Positions 41,401-51,420 of a stretch of DNA of 64,000 nucleotides are shown in pieces. Under the pieces are notes generated by a model. That model ran no database searches, was not told the origin of the DNA, and worked only from the letters and a program-made list of their open reading frames with translations. Position 1 is the stretch's first letter; each line of letters begins with the position of its first letter. Location: assembly GCA_009760855.2 (NCBI GenBank), contig WPIO01000003.1:719001-783000 (forward strand). Reading direction: 5' to 3'. The stretch comes from Cristatella mucedo. Lineage: Eukaryota; Bryozoa; Phylactolaemata; Cristatellidae. The translations under genes and the position numbers were made by a program.

Positions 41401-42031
41401 CTCTTAAAACACACCACAGAGCACAAAACTCATCATTATCATTTTTGAAATTAATTATACTCTTTTTCTTAACAAGATATTCAATTCAGGAGTTTCAATA
41501 TATCTTCCACCACCTAAAAGTATATATTTTGAAACAGCAACTGAAAATGAATGATATCCAAGAAACAACCATCCAGAACCAACGTTGTGTTCTATAAACA
41601 TCTTAGAATTGGTTCCTAGCGAAGCATTATTTTTTATAAATTGTATTTGCTGACTCACTATCCATAGTAAACATTGATTTTTATTGTGCTCAATTTCTTT
41701 CTTTTCCTCCATTCTCAAAAATATTCATATTAAATGACACTTAAAAGCGAACTCTAATAAATGGCCACGAACTTCTAATTCTATCAAGTAATTTATTTGT
41801 TTGATACTTAAGAAATTATTTAAGTGATTTAAAGTCTACATATCTTCTTTTTATTTTATAAGCAAAAGTTAAAGTATTTCCTCCACCAGTAACAACAGGT
41901 TCTATAAAACAAAGTTTTTTTATGTCTTCCTTTTTTCCAACAAATTTTCTACTTGTTAAATCAAAGTCAATATTCATAAACCTCCTGATTCCAAAAAGAA
42001 AAGAATTTCTTTGTCTTGATTGAGAAGGCAT
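38455..42031 (-). pseudogene. P1 protein-primed DNA polymerase B (pPolB), broken
   Basis: About 1190 codons when whole, which fits Polinton pPolB. In order: an N-terminal domain (42031-41290, 'INFKNDNDEFCALWCVL'); 'DHCHLTNKYRGAAHHLCN' (an HNH-like zinc motif usual in this family); exonuclease motifs 'YADFECI' (~40890) and 'FHNFRGYDSH' (~40465); polymerase motif A 'DATSLYP' (~39715), motif B 'NLFYGKTCDDVKKR' (~39200) and motif C 'YTNTDS' (~38915), where the first catalytic Asp is Asn; and the C-terminus 'SPFDSKRYWLNCGIHSL'. At least five frameshifts or stops. Expected role: element self-synthesis with a terminal protein primer. Inactive. Confidence 0.9.
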
Positions 42032-42080
42032 TTGCTATATAAAGTGAAATATTTTTTCTAATATAAAATTAAATATAAGA

Positions 42081-42220
42081 AGAGCTGAAAGTTTATTAAA
42101 CAAAGAAACACAAATGACGCTATCTTTGTGATGAAGGTTTTTTCACGATACGATATCGGGTAATTTATAGACAACCGACGGTGGAACCGAGGTTGGACGA
42201 AAATTAGCTGGTTTCGTATG
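42081..42220 (-). repeat. P1 right terminal inverted repeat
   Basis: Reverse complement of the left repeat over ~140 bp. Ends at 'gtttcgtat' followed by a run of G. The next element, P2, begins within about 15 bp. Confidence 0.93.
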
Positions 42221-42334
42221 GGGGGGGAATTCAGCACTCCATTCCATTCATTTACATGCTACTTAGAGTTGTGAGAAGTTATTACGACTAAATAAGAGTG
42301 AAAACTTTTATTTGAAAAATAATAAAGGACAATA

Positions 42335-42734
42335 ATGTCAGATCTAAGAAAAATTTGCAAACGATAAATACAATCAACAATTATTAGACATAGAAAGAAT
42401 TGCTGGTTGTTTGAATAAATTAGTAAGAGTTAAATACTCTATTTAAGTTATTATTATTTTAATAACTCTTGCAATAACTATATCAAGTGCTTACGTTCCA
42501 ATTTACGATGACCTATCACTCTTAGTTACTGTTTTAGGTGGAGTTGCAACAATTTTACTTTCAATAAATAGCACTACATCTCAAATCGAAAGAAGAAAAT
42601 GTTCAGCTATTCAATCAAATCTTAATTTAAGTGCAAAGATTGTTAATGTTTTGGATGATGATAAGGTAACTAAGGAAGAATTTAATGAAATATTAGTTGA
42701 ACAATGAGATAGTCTAGATAGTTCTAAATCTTAA
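42335..42734 (+). pseudogene. P2 small two-helix membrane protein, frameshifted
   Basis: Homologue of 21100-21499. Readable: 'KFANDKYNQQLLDIERI', a first hydrophobic span 'VIIILITLAITISSAYV', a second span 'LVTVLGGVATILLSI', then 'SNLNLSAKIVNVLDDDK' and an acidic end. One frameshift near the start (the in-frame TAA after ICKR) and stops near 42445 and 42706. Its 3' end overlaps the integrase 3' end by 11 bases, as in P1. Confidence 0.62.
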
Positions 42735-43592
42735 TCACTTGCAACTCCTCTCTAACAAAACTTCTTTTAACATCATTTACAAAATAACCAACTGGCTGTT
42801 CTTTTGAGACAATTGTTCTAACAATAGTATGTATAGTAAAACTCCATATAGGATCTGTAGCTCTTCTTCCTTTTTCTTCTTCACCTTCACCTGGTTCTAG
42901 TAAATGTCTAACAGTTGTTCCACGTTCTAATAACCTTTCTTGCTCTCCTACTTTTCTATACGATTTTGATTTCTTTATTTTTACTATTTTTTGTATTGCT
43001 TTAGAAGTTTTTTCACCAGTTGCTCTTGTATTACTATTATTTAGATATTCAACAATATTTGGTAAATTATCAATCCATTCTTTGTTTATAGTATAATCTC
43101 CATTATTAATACTTTTTAATTCCTTTTCATATTGTGCAATAAAGGCTCTCTCTGCTACTGTTATATTCATTCTTTCAACCATTGCAGCACTCTTTTTATT
43201 AGTACCTCCTATTAGGTGCGTTTCATGTATTTTCATTTCTTTTGCAAATACTCCTTTAAACTCTGATCCTGGATTTACTGTTATCTTCTTTGGCCATTTC
43301 AAAGGACCTTTTCAATACATATCAATTATTGCTTGTGTTACTTCTTTAGATGTCTTTGTTTTAAGTGGTCTTGAATCTGTACATCTACTTGCAACATCAA
43401 TTACACTCAAAGCATATTTGTAGCCATAATCATTTGGCATATACAAAATGTTTGCTTGATGATTTTTATTAGGTTCAACGATATAAAAGGAATCCTTTGG
43501 AATTTCTTTAGGTCTTGGTTTGACCACTTGACTTATATTTGAGTCAGCATTGAATTTACCTTCATTTTTCTTTCTTTTAGATTTAAAAATGA
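42724..43592 (-). pseudogene. P2 rve-type integrase, both aspartates lost
   Basis: More readable than the P1 copy, with a stop near 43310 and a frameshift at the start. The catalytic positions read 'HQANILYMPND' (D to N, 43450-43452), 'VNPGSEFKG' (D to N, 43273-43275) and 'VERMN' (E kept). The C-terminal domain 'RRATDPIWSFTIHTI' to 'FVREELQVIKI' is present. The family function is as in P1. Confidence 0.9.
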
Positions 43593-43605
43593 CATTCTAT
43601 AGAGA

Positions 43606-44069
43606 ATGGAGATATTTTGTGATACCTGTTTAAATGCGTTTAATGAAATCGAATATTTAGAGTCAGGTAATCCATATTGTAAACCATTTAAAAGAAAAAG
43701 ACCAAAACAAAAATATGAATATCGTTGTGATTATTGTGATCTTGATATGAATAAAACTGCATTTGATTCTAGTCTTTTACGTAACGATGAAACTATTATT
43801 TGTTCTTACTGTAACAGAAATTATAATACGCATAGAAAAGAGAAACCACCAAAGGTATATTCATTAGTCAAGAAACACTTAAAAAAGGATGTTCTTCAAC
43901 TTCATGCATTCATCACTGTTTAGATCATGAAGCTATTTGTTCTATTTCAAAGCTATTTCTATTAGTTAAAAGTAAACGTAAAGCAACTAAGTTACAAGAG
44001 TTAAGAGTGTTAATAGTTCATCTATATTTTTTAGGAGGCGACATAACTAACCAAGAGGTTTACCTTTAA
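43606..44069 (+). pseudogene. P2 zinc-ribbon protein, frameshifted
   Basis: Starts MEIFCDTCLNAFNEIEYLES. Three CxxC pairs (CDTC, CDYC, CSYC), a basic segment KPFKRKRPKQKYEYR, then a frameshift near 43890 before the His/Cys-rich tail (CIHHCLDHEAI). Likely a nucleic-acid-binding protein; no known Polinton gene name assigned. Confidence 0.68.
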
Positions 44070-44860
44070 ATTTCCAAGATTTTCAATGAAGTAATAATCA
44101 ATTGGTAATTTAATTAAATAAGCATAATACTTTAAAATCTAATCCTCCACTTGGAGAAGTAATATTAGCTCTTAGTTCACCAGATACAACGTTTGGATCA
44201 GTACTCGGTCTACGAGATACACAATTTGACGTTCCAACAACTATAACTTCTAATAACATTATTGTTGGAGCTGTTTTATTTGTCCATGAGTAAGGCACTG
44301 ATAGATTTATATTTGAAGCCAATGCTTTAGGATTCATTGAGAAGGTTACTACTTCTGTTATCTTTTTAACTGTTTTACCTACATAATTCTTTGTTGCAAC
44401 ATCATAATAACTAACATGATCAGCAACATGTGTAATTGAATTTCCACCCATATTTATATTTGTTGTTGATGGATAAGCTTTTAGTAATACATCACTTTTC
44501 ATTCCTCCATAAGTAACACAAAAATCATCTTGTAGCACTGTTAAATTTCCATTACCAGAGGTTCAATAATTTGATGTTATAGCATAACTATTCATGTTTA
44601 AATCACCAGTCGTTGTATCACCTGATTTTTTAACATAGTTTTTTAACTGACTAACATTAACACCATCAGTAGGATTAACACCTGCACCACGATTTGTAAT
44701 AGTATTACCAGCAAGATTAAGTGATCCTAATGAATTAACTATAAAGTTTTGATTAGCATAAGATTTTGTTACAGCATCACTATCATTAACAAGATCGGAT
44801 AAAGTTATAGTTTTTTACATGTGCATTGGGATCGAATAAAATATATCCATTGATTTTTTA
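44045..44860 (-). pseudogene. P2 fibre-like protein 1, broken
   Basis: Shaft repeats 'DLVNDSDAVTKSYANQNF', 'GVNPTDGVNVSQLKNYV' and 'YYDVATKNYVGKTVKKI', then a head beginning 'EVVTFSMNPKALASNINL'. Stop near 44560 and frameshifts at both ends. The clearest copy of the minus-strand fibre gene. Confidence 0.62.
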
Positions 44861-44888
44861 AATATAATCGTGAGTATAAATCTTTAAA

Positions 44889-45011
44889 CTAATCTATATA
44901 GTTATTTATTAATGTTTTTATTCTCTCTAATACTTGTCTTACGATTGGCACAGTTCTTGCAAATCTAAAAGGATCTTCTCTTCCTATTACTTGTATTTCT
45001 AGTTTTTGCAT
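44889..45011 (-). CDS. P2 conserved 40-aa protein
   Basis: Intact short frame starting MQKLEIQVIGREDPFRFART and ending with LINNYID. Conserved in P1 (23722-23850) in length and in the pattern 'EIQV..RE..RFAR'. It lies between the exonuclease and fibre genes on the same strand. Function unknown; conservation across two diverged elements argues it was a real gene. Confidence 0.55.
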   Translation of the reverse strand: MQKLEIQVIGREDPFRFARTVPIVRQVLERIKTLINNYID

Positions 45012-45019
45012 ATAATTTT

Positions 45020-45690
45020 TTTATATCATACCCTTTACTTTTTTGTTATTGAATCTTCCATATTCACTAATATTATCAAAATCGAAATATTCCTCATCCT
45101 TAAGAAGGAACATAAATAATGGAACTCTAATTGGCATATCGAAATCATAATTATTAGTTATTCTTTTATTACCAGCTGCTATGTAATCAAAAATACACCT
45201 TCACAATTTAATCCAGGAACGAAGATTTCAAATTCAGAGTAAAAACATCTACTTAGTTTTAGTACATGTAAACCTTGTAAACATTGCGCTAAATTGTGTA
45301 TAGGAATGAATTACTAATATATACTTCTGCTTCGTAAGCATTTTATCTCAATTAATGTATCTTCATCTATTATCCCATCAGGAGAATAACGATAAACTCT
45401 ATCAGAAGTAAAACAATCATTTGCATTCTCAATCTTTATATCAAAGTTCATTTCTAGAAATTTAGCAGCTGTAGGTTAAAACACCTTACCGAATAACATT
45501 TGAAGGAATCTCATAAGGAAATGTTAGAAATATATTTTTTTAGTTTTATATTTGCAATTAATTCAATATCACAATCTATTTGTGATCCAAACATCATATC
45601 ACTTCCTAAAATAGAATAAACTTCGGAACCATCAATATTCAATGACATTGACTTTTTCCATTCATCTGACCCTAAACAAAATTACCTTTT
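45020..45690 (-). pseudogene. P2 YqaJ/lambda-exonuclease-like nuclease, broken
   Basis: Retains 'RYSPDGIIDEDTLIEIKC', including the catalytic lysine, but the glutamate of the upstream helix is a stop ('GKVF*PTAAKFLEM', TAA at 45476-45478). Another frameshift near 45515. The C-terminal part 'FDMPIRVPLFMFLLKD'-like continues after a further shift. Confidence 0.78.
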
Positions 45691-45699
45691 TGCAGTATA

Positions 45700-47301
45700 T
45701 TCTGTTTTTAAATTTATTAAAAATTGTGTTCCATCATAGACATATGCTCCTTTACTACAAGTAAAGTTAAATGCATTCCCATTTGATATTCGTTCTGTAG
45801 TATTCACACAGATAGTAAGATAGTGAATAATTATAGTTGTAGCAGGAACAGCAGCAGTACCAGCACCACCAGCAGCTTGACTTCCAGCAGGAGCAGCAAC
45901 AGGAATCAGACGTTTGAATTCAACAGTTATATTAAGTTCAGATGTTACTCTAAGTGGTTCATCATTGTATTGTAGGTCAATTACATAAAGAGGATGAAGA
46001 GATAACCACTCAGGGTACGTAACACCAACAGGTTCAGTATCTTCGTTTAATCCAAGATATTGTTTTCTGAATGTAGCAAAATCAAGATAAGAAGTTGAAC
46101 ACTTTCCATCTATTGGATAAGTACTTTTTGGAAAATTTGGTCATTTCTTAGATCCATTAGCAAGTAAAGTTACACTTTTGAAATCACAGTGATTTAATGT
46201 ACAGGGGTTATCAGTATAGCTTCCATATTTTCCATAGTTTTGTGCAGCTACAATTAACCATCTTACTTTATCAATATTATTTTGTACAGATAGATCTCTA
46301 GTATATTTCATACCTCGATTGAAATTAGTTAGAGTCATATTTTCACATCGTCTAACTGTGTAGTTAAGTCTTAGTTTCTTTTATCTCTCACTTGAAATAT
46401 GAACAAGAGATCTTTGCATGTTTCCCATATGTATAACACGTGGAACAATCAATCGCATTTTTGACATCATAGTTCTGAATGCATTCCAAGTACCATTTCC
46501 GGCAGCAGTAGCAACACCTCTAATTACAATTGCATTTACACCACTAGATGCTCCAGTCATAATAGCATTACAATCATTTCGACCAACTCTAGTCAATTCA
46601 GAGGTAAATGGAATATTATAAAGAACTTTATTCATGTCAGCACAGAAACCTGATAATCATGATAGTGGTAGTGATATACTGAATGTACCTATAGTATCTG
46701 CAAGAACATTTGTTATACCTCTTTTATAAAGAAATCCCATATTTGATGCACTTGCAGAAGCAGCAGCAGGACTAGTATAAGGATAACTAAGAGAATTAAC
46801 AGTATTAGCAGCAAGATTAAAAGACATATCATCCATTTAACTAGCTTCATCTTTCTTCCAACCAGTTGCAAGTCCTTCCGTTCTATTGCAATCATTTGTA
46901 TAACAAAGTAGACCCATGAGTGTTGAAACATTTCCAGGTCCTTGTTGAAGTGAAACACTTTCTATTACTTCAGTACCAAGTCTAGTTCTCATTGAACTGA
47001 GCATCCATGCACCTGCATTATTAACAAGACCTACAGCATGGTTTCTGTTAGGAGCACCATAAGCACCACGAGCAACAGTTTGAACTTGTAACTGACCTTT
47101 AAGTAGAAGGTAAGCATCGGAAAGAACCTAATGCGTTTGTTGTTCACCCGGTACAACAAATGTTACTAGTTCATTTGCAATGTTATCAGTTTCAATACCA
47201 TTAGTTTGATGCAACTCTCTAAATTGAGAGTCTTTAATACTATAATTAGGAAAACTAGGATCATTTAATTCTAGTATAGTATCAATAGGAGCACTTGCCA
47301 T
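45700..47301 (-). pseudogene. P2 major capsid protein (double jelly-roll), stops only
   Basis: Almost collinear frame from MASAPIDTILELNDPSF to 'YNDEPLRVTSELNI' and beyond, about 530 codons. In-frame stops occur after GEQQTH (47130), near 46840, near 46655, near 46383 and near 46142. Landmarks: 'VLSDAYLLLKGQL', 'GLVNNAGAWMLSSMRTRLG', 'LPLS', 'GFCADMNKVLYNI', 'CTLNHCDFKSVTLLANG' and 'YPEWLSLHPLYVIDLQ'. The best evidence in the window for the hexon-like fold family. Confidence 0.9.
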
Positions 47302-47359
47302 TTCTTCTCCATATAAAAAACTAAAGAATAAATTCTACTTTGAATGTCAAATCCAGCTC

Positions 47360-47640
47360 TTATTTTTTCCTCGTTCCACCACCATAACTATCAGGTCTAG
47401 TTCTTTCATCAACCGGTACTAAAGCTTTCTTTTTGATTACTTTATCAATATCTTTATATGCGTATCATTTTGCTTAAGAGTCGCAGAATAATCTTCTACC
47501 TCTTCATCTTCTTCTAGCTTCGCTTTTCTACTCTTTTTACTTTTTGATTCAAGTTTTTCAAGGATAGCACGTTTGATTTCAAGATCTATCTCTTTCATCT
47601 TTCTATCATCTTCTGAATATTTGATTCAATTGTATTTTTA
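47360..47640 (-). pseudogene. P2 coiled-coil protein remnant
   Basis: Only the C-terminal half of the gene at 28873-29435 remains ('AILEKLESKSKKSRKAK', 'KLEEDEEVEDYSATL'). It joins directly to the start of the next gene by an internal deletion of roughly 0.9 kb relative to P1. Confidence 0.6.
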
Positions 47641-47760
47641 TTAGTAAACTCTAATCTACGTAAAACAACTTTATTATAACCAGAGTTTGAACTAAGTATA
47701 ATTGGCGGTACTAATGTTTTTGAATCATATCTAGTAGTTCCTGTTAAGCTCATAGACATT
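47641..47760 (-). pseudogene. P2 minor capsid protein A remnant
   Basis: First ~40 codons of the gene at 29445-30292 ('MSMSLTGTTRYDSKTLVPP', 'SGYNKVVLRRLEFTNKN'), after which the deletion begins. Confidence 0.6.
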
Positions 47761-47766
47761 CTTATA

Positions 47767-48612
47767 TCATAGTTCAGCAATTTCTATAGCAATAGATATT
47801 TGTTGCAAACCAATATCTAATACATTCAAATTCTGATCAGTAACAGGTGTTAATATATCAAAAATGGAATCACCAACAATATTATGATATTCAAAGGTAC
47901 TAGGTTCATATATCATTTTTTCCCAAGGATAGAAATTGTAAGCAAAACGGTTTAATACTTGTGTTTCATTTCCATTTAAATAACTTGTACCACTAGCAAC
48001 TAACTTACAACTTCCAAGTATCAAACTTACTGTTGAAATAAAAACTTCATTTTCAGAATTAAACTTGACGTTCGTTGAACAAACAGCGGGAGTAATGTTT
48101 TGATACACTGTTAAAAAGTGTGTATATGCATCACTAGTAAAACCAAGAATACTTGAAATACTAGACTTACTGGGAAGAAACGTCCAACCAACAACAGGCA
48201 CAGTAACTCAAGAATTAGCAGTAGCAGCGTCAACGCCTACAACAAACTTATCAGTTTTGCTCCAGATTTCGTAATTGAATTAATAATTATATCAGCAATA
48301 CCAATATTCATATCATCTGTAATTGCAGCACAAATTCCAGGTTTAATGTTTGCAGTTTGTTCGGATCCACCTGATACTCTATAAAAAAAAGTATTATTAG
48401 AAGTAGTTATATTTTTTATAGAGTTTGTACCAGTAAACTTCTTAAAACATGTATTGGACTTTTTTAAGTTTAATAGGATCATCTGTACGTACTTTGATTA
48501 GCTTAGTAGTTCCAGTAATATTAAATATATGTCCATCTTTTCCTGCTTGACTATGTTTCTTGAAACCTTCAAAATTTTTAAAGAAATCTCGTACAACTTT
48601 CAAAAGTTTACC
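47767..48612 (-). pseudogene. P2 candidate minor capsid (penton-type) protein B, broken
   Basis: Homologue of 30303-31265 and more complete at its C-terminus: 'GWTFLPSKSSISSILGF', 'FNSENEVFISTVSLILG', 'YNFYPWEKMIYEP' and the beta-rich end 'ILTPVTDQNLNVLDIGLQQI'. Frameshifts near 48240 and 48480. A C-terminal strand-turn-strand with a DQ.L turn is usual for Polinton penton proteins, hence the tentative call. Confidence 0.55.
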
Positions 48613-48617
48613 CGTTC

Positions 48618-49787
48618 AATATAGCATACAAAAGTTTACTTATCTTTGCATCATAACTCTTTGGAACCTTCCTAGACCTAGCAAGAAAATCAAAACCAAC
48701 ATCGATTGAGTTTACCACTATTTTATTTCCAGCAGCAAGTTCATGCAGCCATAAATTTATCTTATCAAATACTTCTTTATCACTGCTTACATCTAATAGA
48801 ATTATTTATAATCTTTTACCTATTGCTTCATGTTCAAACTTTGGTTTAACATACTCCAAAATTATTTCTCCTGTTTCTGGTATTTTCTTCTTTGAATAAA
48901 GTTCCGCAAAGACATTGAAAAGAGTACTATCAAATTTGTCTTTCTTTTTTCACAAAGATTTTTTATAGTACTCCTTACATTATCAGATACTTCACCTTTA
49001 GTAACAAGTTCAATAAGAATTTATTAACCTTTAACAATAGGAGGAACAACTGTAGTAACAGTAGCAGTAGGAAGAGTAATTGCAAGTGGTTCATCTTCAT
49101 TTATTTCCTGCATTGTTGCTTTTTTCCTTCTTTGTGTACCAGTTGAAGGATTAACATTAAGATTATCAGCAATAATTTTACTAGTTTCTGTAAGGTATAG
49201 CATGGTTTCATCATTAGGTGCATTTGTAATTGTACCATTCATTAGATTAAGTGCTGTTTTAGGTTATACTTTGTTGTATGCTTCAACCGATCTTTTAACA
49301 GCTCTTGAAATATCTGGTGTTAATTTTTCTTCTAATGTTTTTTGTGCTTGCTCCAATACTTTTTTTATTTCTTCTTTATATTAGAATAAATTTGTTAACT
49401 GATCTTCATAATCTGAATTCATACTTTCCATTAAACCTTATAGATTTTTTCCGTATTCAAAAACATCAAAACCCAAAGCCTTTTGCATTTCTTCACTTCT
49501 CTTCATTTCTATAGCAAGTTTAGGACTTATTTATTTTAGTTTATTATTATCTGTTCCTCCTGAATTATCTTTTGATTTTTCTATAGCACGCTCATTTAAA
49601 TTCATGTTCTACTCTATCTCTTGCAGTAATTTCTGCTTCAATTCTTTGTATTTCTTGACCACTATCAAGTATAGAAGCAACACGTAATTCTTCTAAGTTT
49701 GTGAGTGTATTTAGCAGATCGGTTGCTTCTTGAACACTTCCTCTATAAGGTTTATTTTTACTTGCGTATATCTGACCATTAATCATT
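48618..49787 (-). pseudogene. P2 coiled-coil/structural hypothetical protein, broken
   Basis: About 390 codons over several frames. N-terminus MINGQIYASKNKPYRGSVQE, a helical coil 'IQRIEAEITARDRVEHEF', a middle 'MQEINEDEPLAITLPTATVT' and a C-terminus 'DKINLWLHELAAGNKIV' and 'LARSRKVPKSYDAKI'. The C-terminus is conserved in P1. Immediately downstream of the ATPase. Not recognised. Confidence 0.5.
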
Positions 49788-49794
49788 CCTATAT

Positions 49795-50600
49795 CTATAA
49801 GGTATTACAAATAGCTATTAATTGTTTTCCTCTACCATCAACTGACCAAAATCTTCCTTCAGATTGAGCTTTAGTTAAATCAATAACAGAATATACAAAT
49901 CTGTTTCTTGTACAAGAGTTAACCCATTCTTTAAACTGTCTCTTATCTATATCCCCAACATATGCATCACGAATGTATTCAATATCAGTACTATCTTGTT
50001 TAAAGATTATAATTATATTTACATTGTTTCTGATTTCTCGTCTAGGAATATTAGTAGATCCTTGAGCAAGACAAAATATGTTCAATCCATTATGTCTTCC
50101 ACGAGTGAAATAGTCTGAAAGTGTTGATTGATCTTCCGTCATAAGATCAATGTAGTTCATTTGTATAGTGCCCTAAAGGAAACCTAATCACTATTCAGGC
50201 GCTCCACATGTGCCTCGGGGCTCGAGCCCACGACCTCAGCCAGACCTTGGTCGGGGCGAGCACCTTAAGCGCTGGATCAAAGATCATCTAGTGCAACAGC
50301 ATTCTTACAATTCTTATAAGAATCAACTTCTGGCATTTAACCAACACCATTAACCCAAACATGAGAACGATTTTCCTTACTCATTGACATAAGACCACGA
50401 TACAACTTTTGATCTAAACTTGAAGCAATGATTGTACAAGTATCATAGTTTAACATACCATAAAATATCCTATTCATTACTAACTGTGATTTACCTGAAC
50501 CACTTGGCCCAAGCACTAATGCTCTCATAGGTACATTAGGCAATGGTTCTTTATGTCCTGTATCAATATCTTGTCCAAAAATTAAAAGCTCTGACTCTTG
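49795..50600 (-). pseudogene. P2 packaging ATPase (FtsK/HerA A32-like), split by a SINE
   Basis: Genome-packaging ATPase. Walker A 'VLGPSGSGKSQLVMN' near 50500; in-frame TAA near 50337; 'KNCKNAVALDDL' (Walker B, hydrophobics then DD) up to 50286; SINE 50161-50285; then 'MNYIDLMTEDQSTLSDYFTR' with 'HNGLNIFCLAQGSTNIPR' (sensor-like Q) to the stop at 49795. The block order matches the Polinton/adintovirus ATPase of ~260 residues. No counterpart in P1. Confidence 0.88.
50161..50285 (-). mobile_element. SINE inside the P2 ATPase gene
   Basis: Minus-strand copy: head near 50285 ('gatccagcgcttaagg'), B-box 'gggctcgagccc' at 50218-50229, and LINE-like tail to 50161. It sits directly after the Walker B 'DDL' codons. 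Confidence 0.88.
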
Positions 50601-50689
50601 ACAACATGTTCTATATTCTTATAGATATGAAAATTTGTTGCTTGAAGTGTAAATAACCAACTGATACAATTCATGAAGAATATGTTGAA

Positions 50690-51120
50690 TTTGATAGTAA
50701 ACAGGATTCAGAGGAATGATAAAAGGAGTTTGTACTATTTGTGAAATAAAGAAGTCAAAGTTTGTCCAAATCAGAGGAGAATCAAGTGCTGAATTTTATA
50801 TCTTTTTATTTTTTTTTCTAGTAACATCTAACATTCTATCAACAATACTACGAGCATAATTCTTTATCTTATTTATTATTTAGACTTGATGGATTTGATA
50901 CTATATCTTTTAAGAAATCAATTGCAAATGATTCATTCAACATACCACCAATTCCTAAACCAAGCTTGGCTTTTGCAGCCATAACAGTGGCAACAGTCTT
51001 AGCATCCTCGCGAACATAAGCAGGTTATTTAGGGTCTAATGCAATACGCGCTGCTGATTCTGCAAGAACTAAATCATATAAACTGCGCATTTCAGTTCGT
51101 TTAGGTTCTAAAATTGATGA
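50690..51120 (-). pseudogene. P2 hypothetical upstream of the ATPase
   Basis: Readable minus-strand pieces: 'MRSLYDLVLAESAARIALD', 'VREDAKTVATVMAAKAKLG' and 'ESFAIDFLKDIVSNPSSL', with stops between. May continue in 51421-51527 beyond the foreign block. No family recognised. Confidence 0.45.
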
Positions 51121-51124
51121 TGTT

Positions 51125-51420
51125 TCTGTATGTATGACCTTTTTCAGAAATAAGGTCGCTTATTAGTGAATGGTTTATTGCAGATTGAGTGAGGATTCCA
51201 AAACAAGCGTTAAGATGGGCCGTCGGAGTTATAACAGGTCTGATGACCACTGGGTTGGACAGTTTCACAGTGATGCTTGTGGAGGAACGCGCTGAGCGGT
51301 TCGAGAACAAAGTTAGGAATACCAAACAAATGGGTACTCAGCTCACAGCTCACACCAAACGAGCGGCGTCGTCTAAGCTGTCGGTTTTAGCCACCACAGC
51401 GGCTCTGGGGTGCTTTTCTT
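51125..51420. other. GC-richer ~295-bp block inserted in P2
   Basis: Higher GC than the surrounding Polinton DNA. It starts with a small hairpin ('gacctttttcagaaataagg' with its complement) and has an open plus-strand frame without a recognisable domain. Polinton-like coding sequence resumes at 51421. Unclassified insertion. Confidence 0.4.

Larger units (their letters stand above)
20396..42220. mobile_element. Polinton/Maverick (adintovirus-like) element P1
   Basis: About 21.8 kb, including later insertions. Support: matched ~140-bp terminal inverted repeats, a sharp fall in GC at both ends, and the Polinton gene set: rve integrase at the left, capsid genes in the centre and protein-primed PolB at the right. 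No packaging ATPase was found; the region where P2 carries it is replaced by an HNH-endonuclease gene. A clear 6-bp target duplication was not identified. Inserted later: nested LINEs (25761-28498) and a SINE fragment (30494-30590). All large genes are broken, so the element is inactive. Integrated forms of this class are regarded as endogenous virus-like elements. Confidence 0.92.

Noticed and set aside
42221-42334. Left terminal repeat of P2
   Set aside because: No sequence like the P1 repeat core ('accagctaattttcg') is found between the P1 right end and the first P2 gene.
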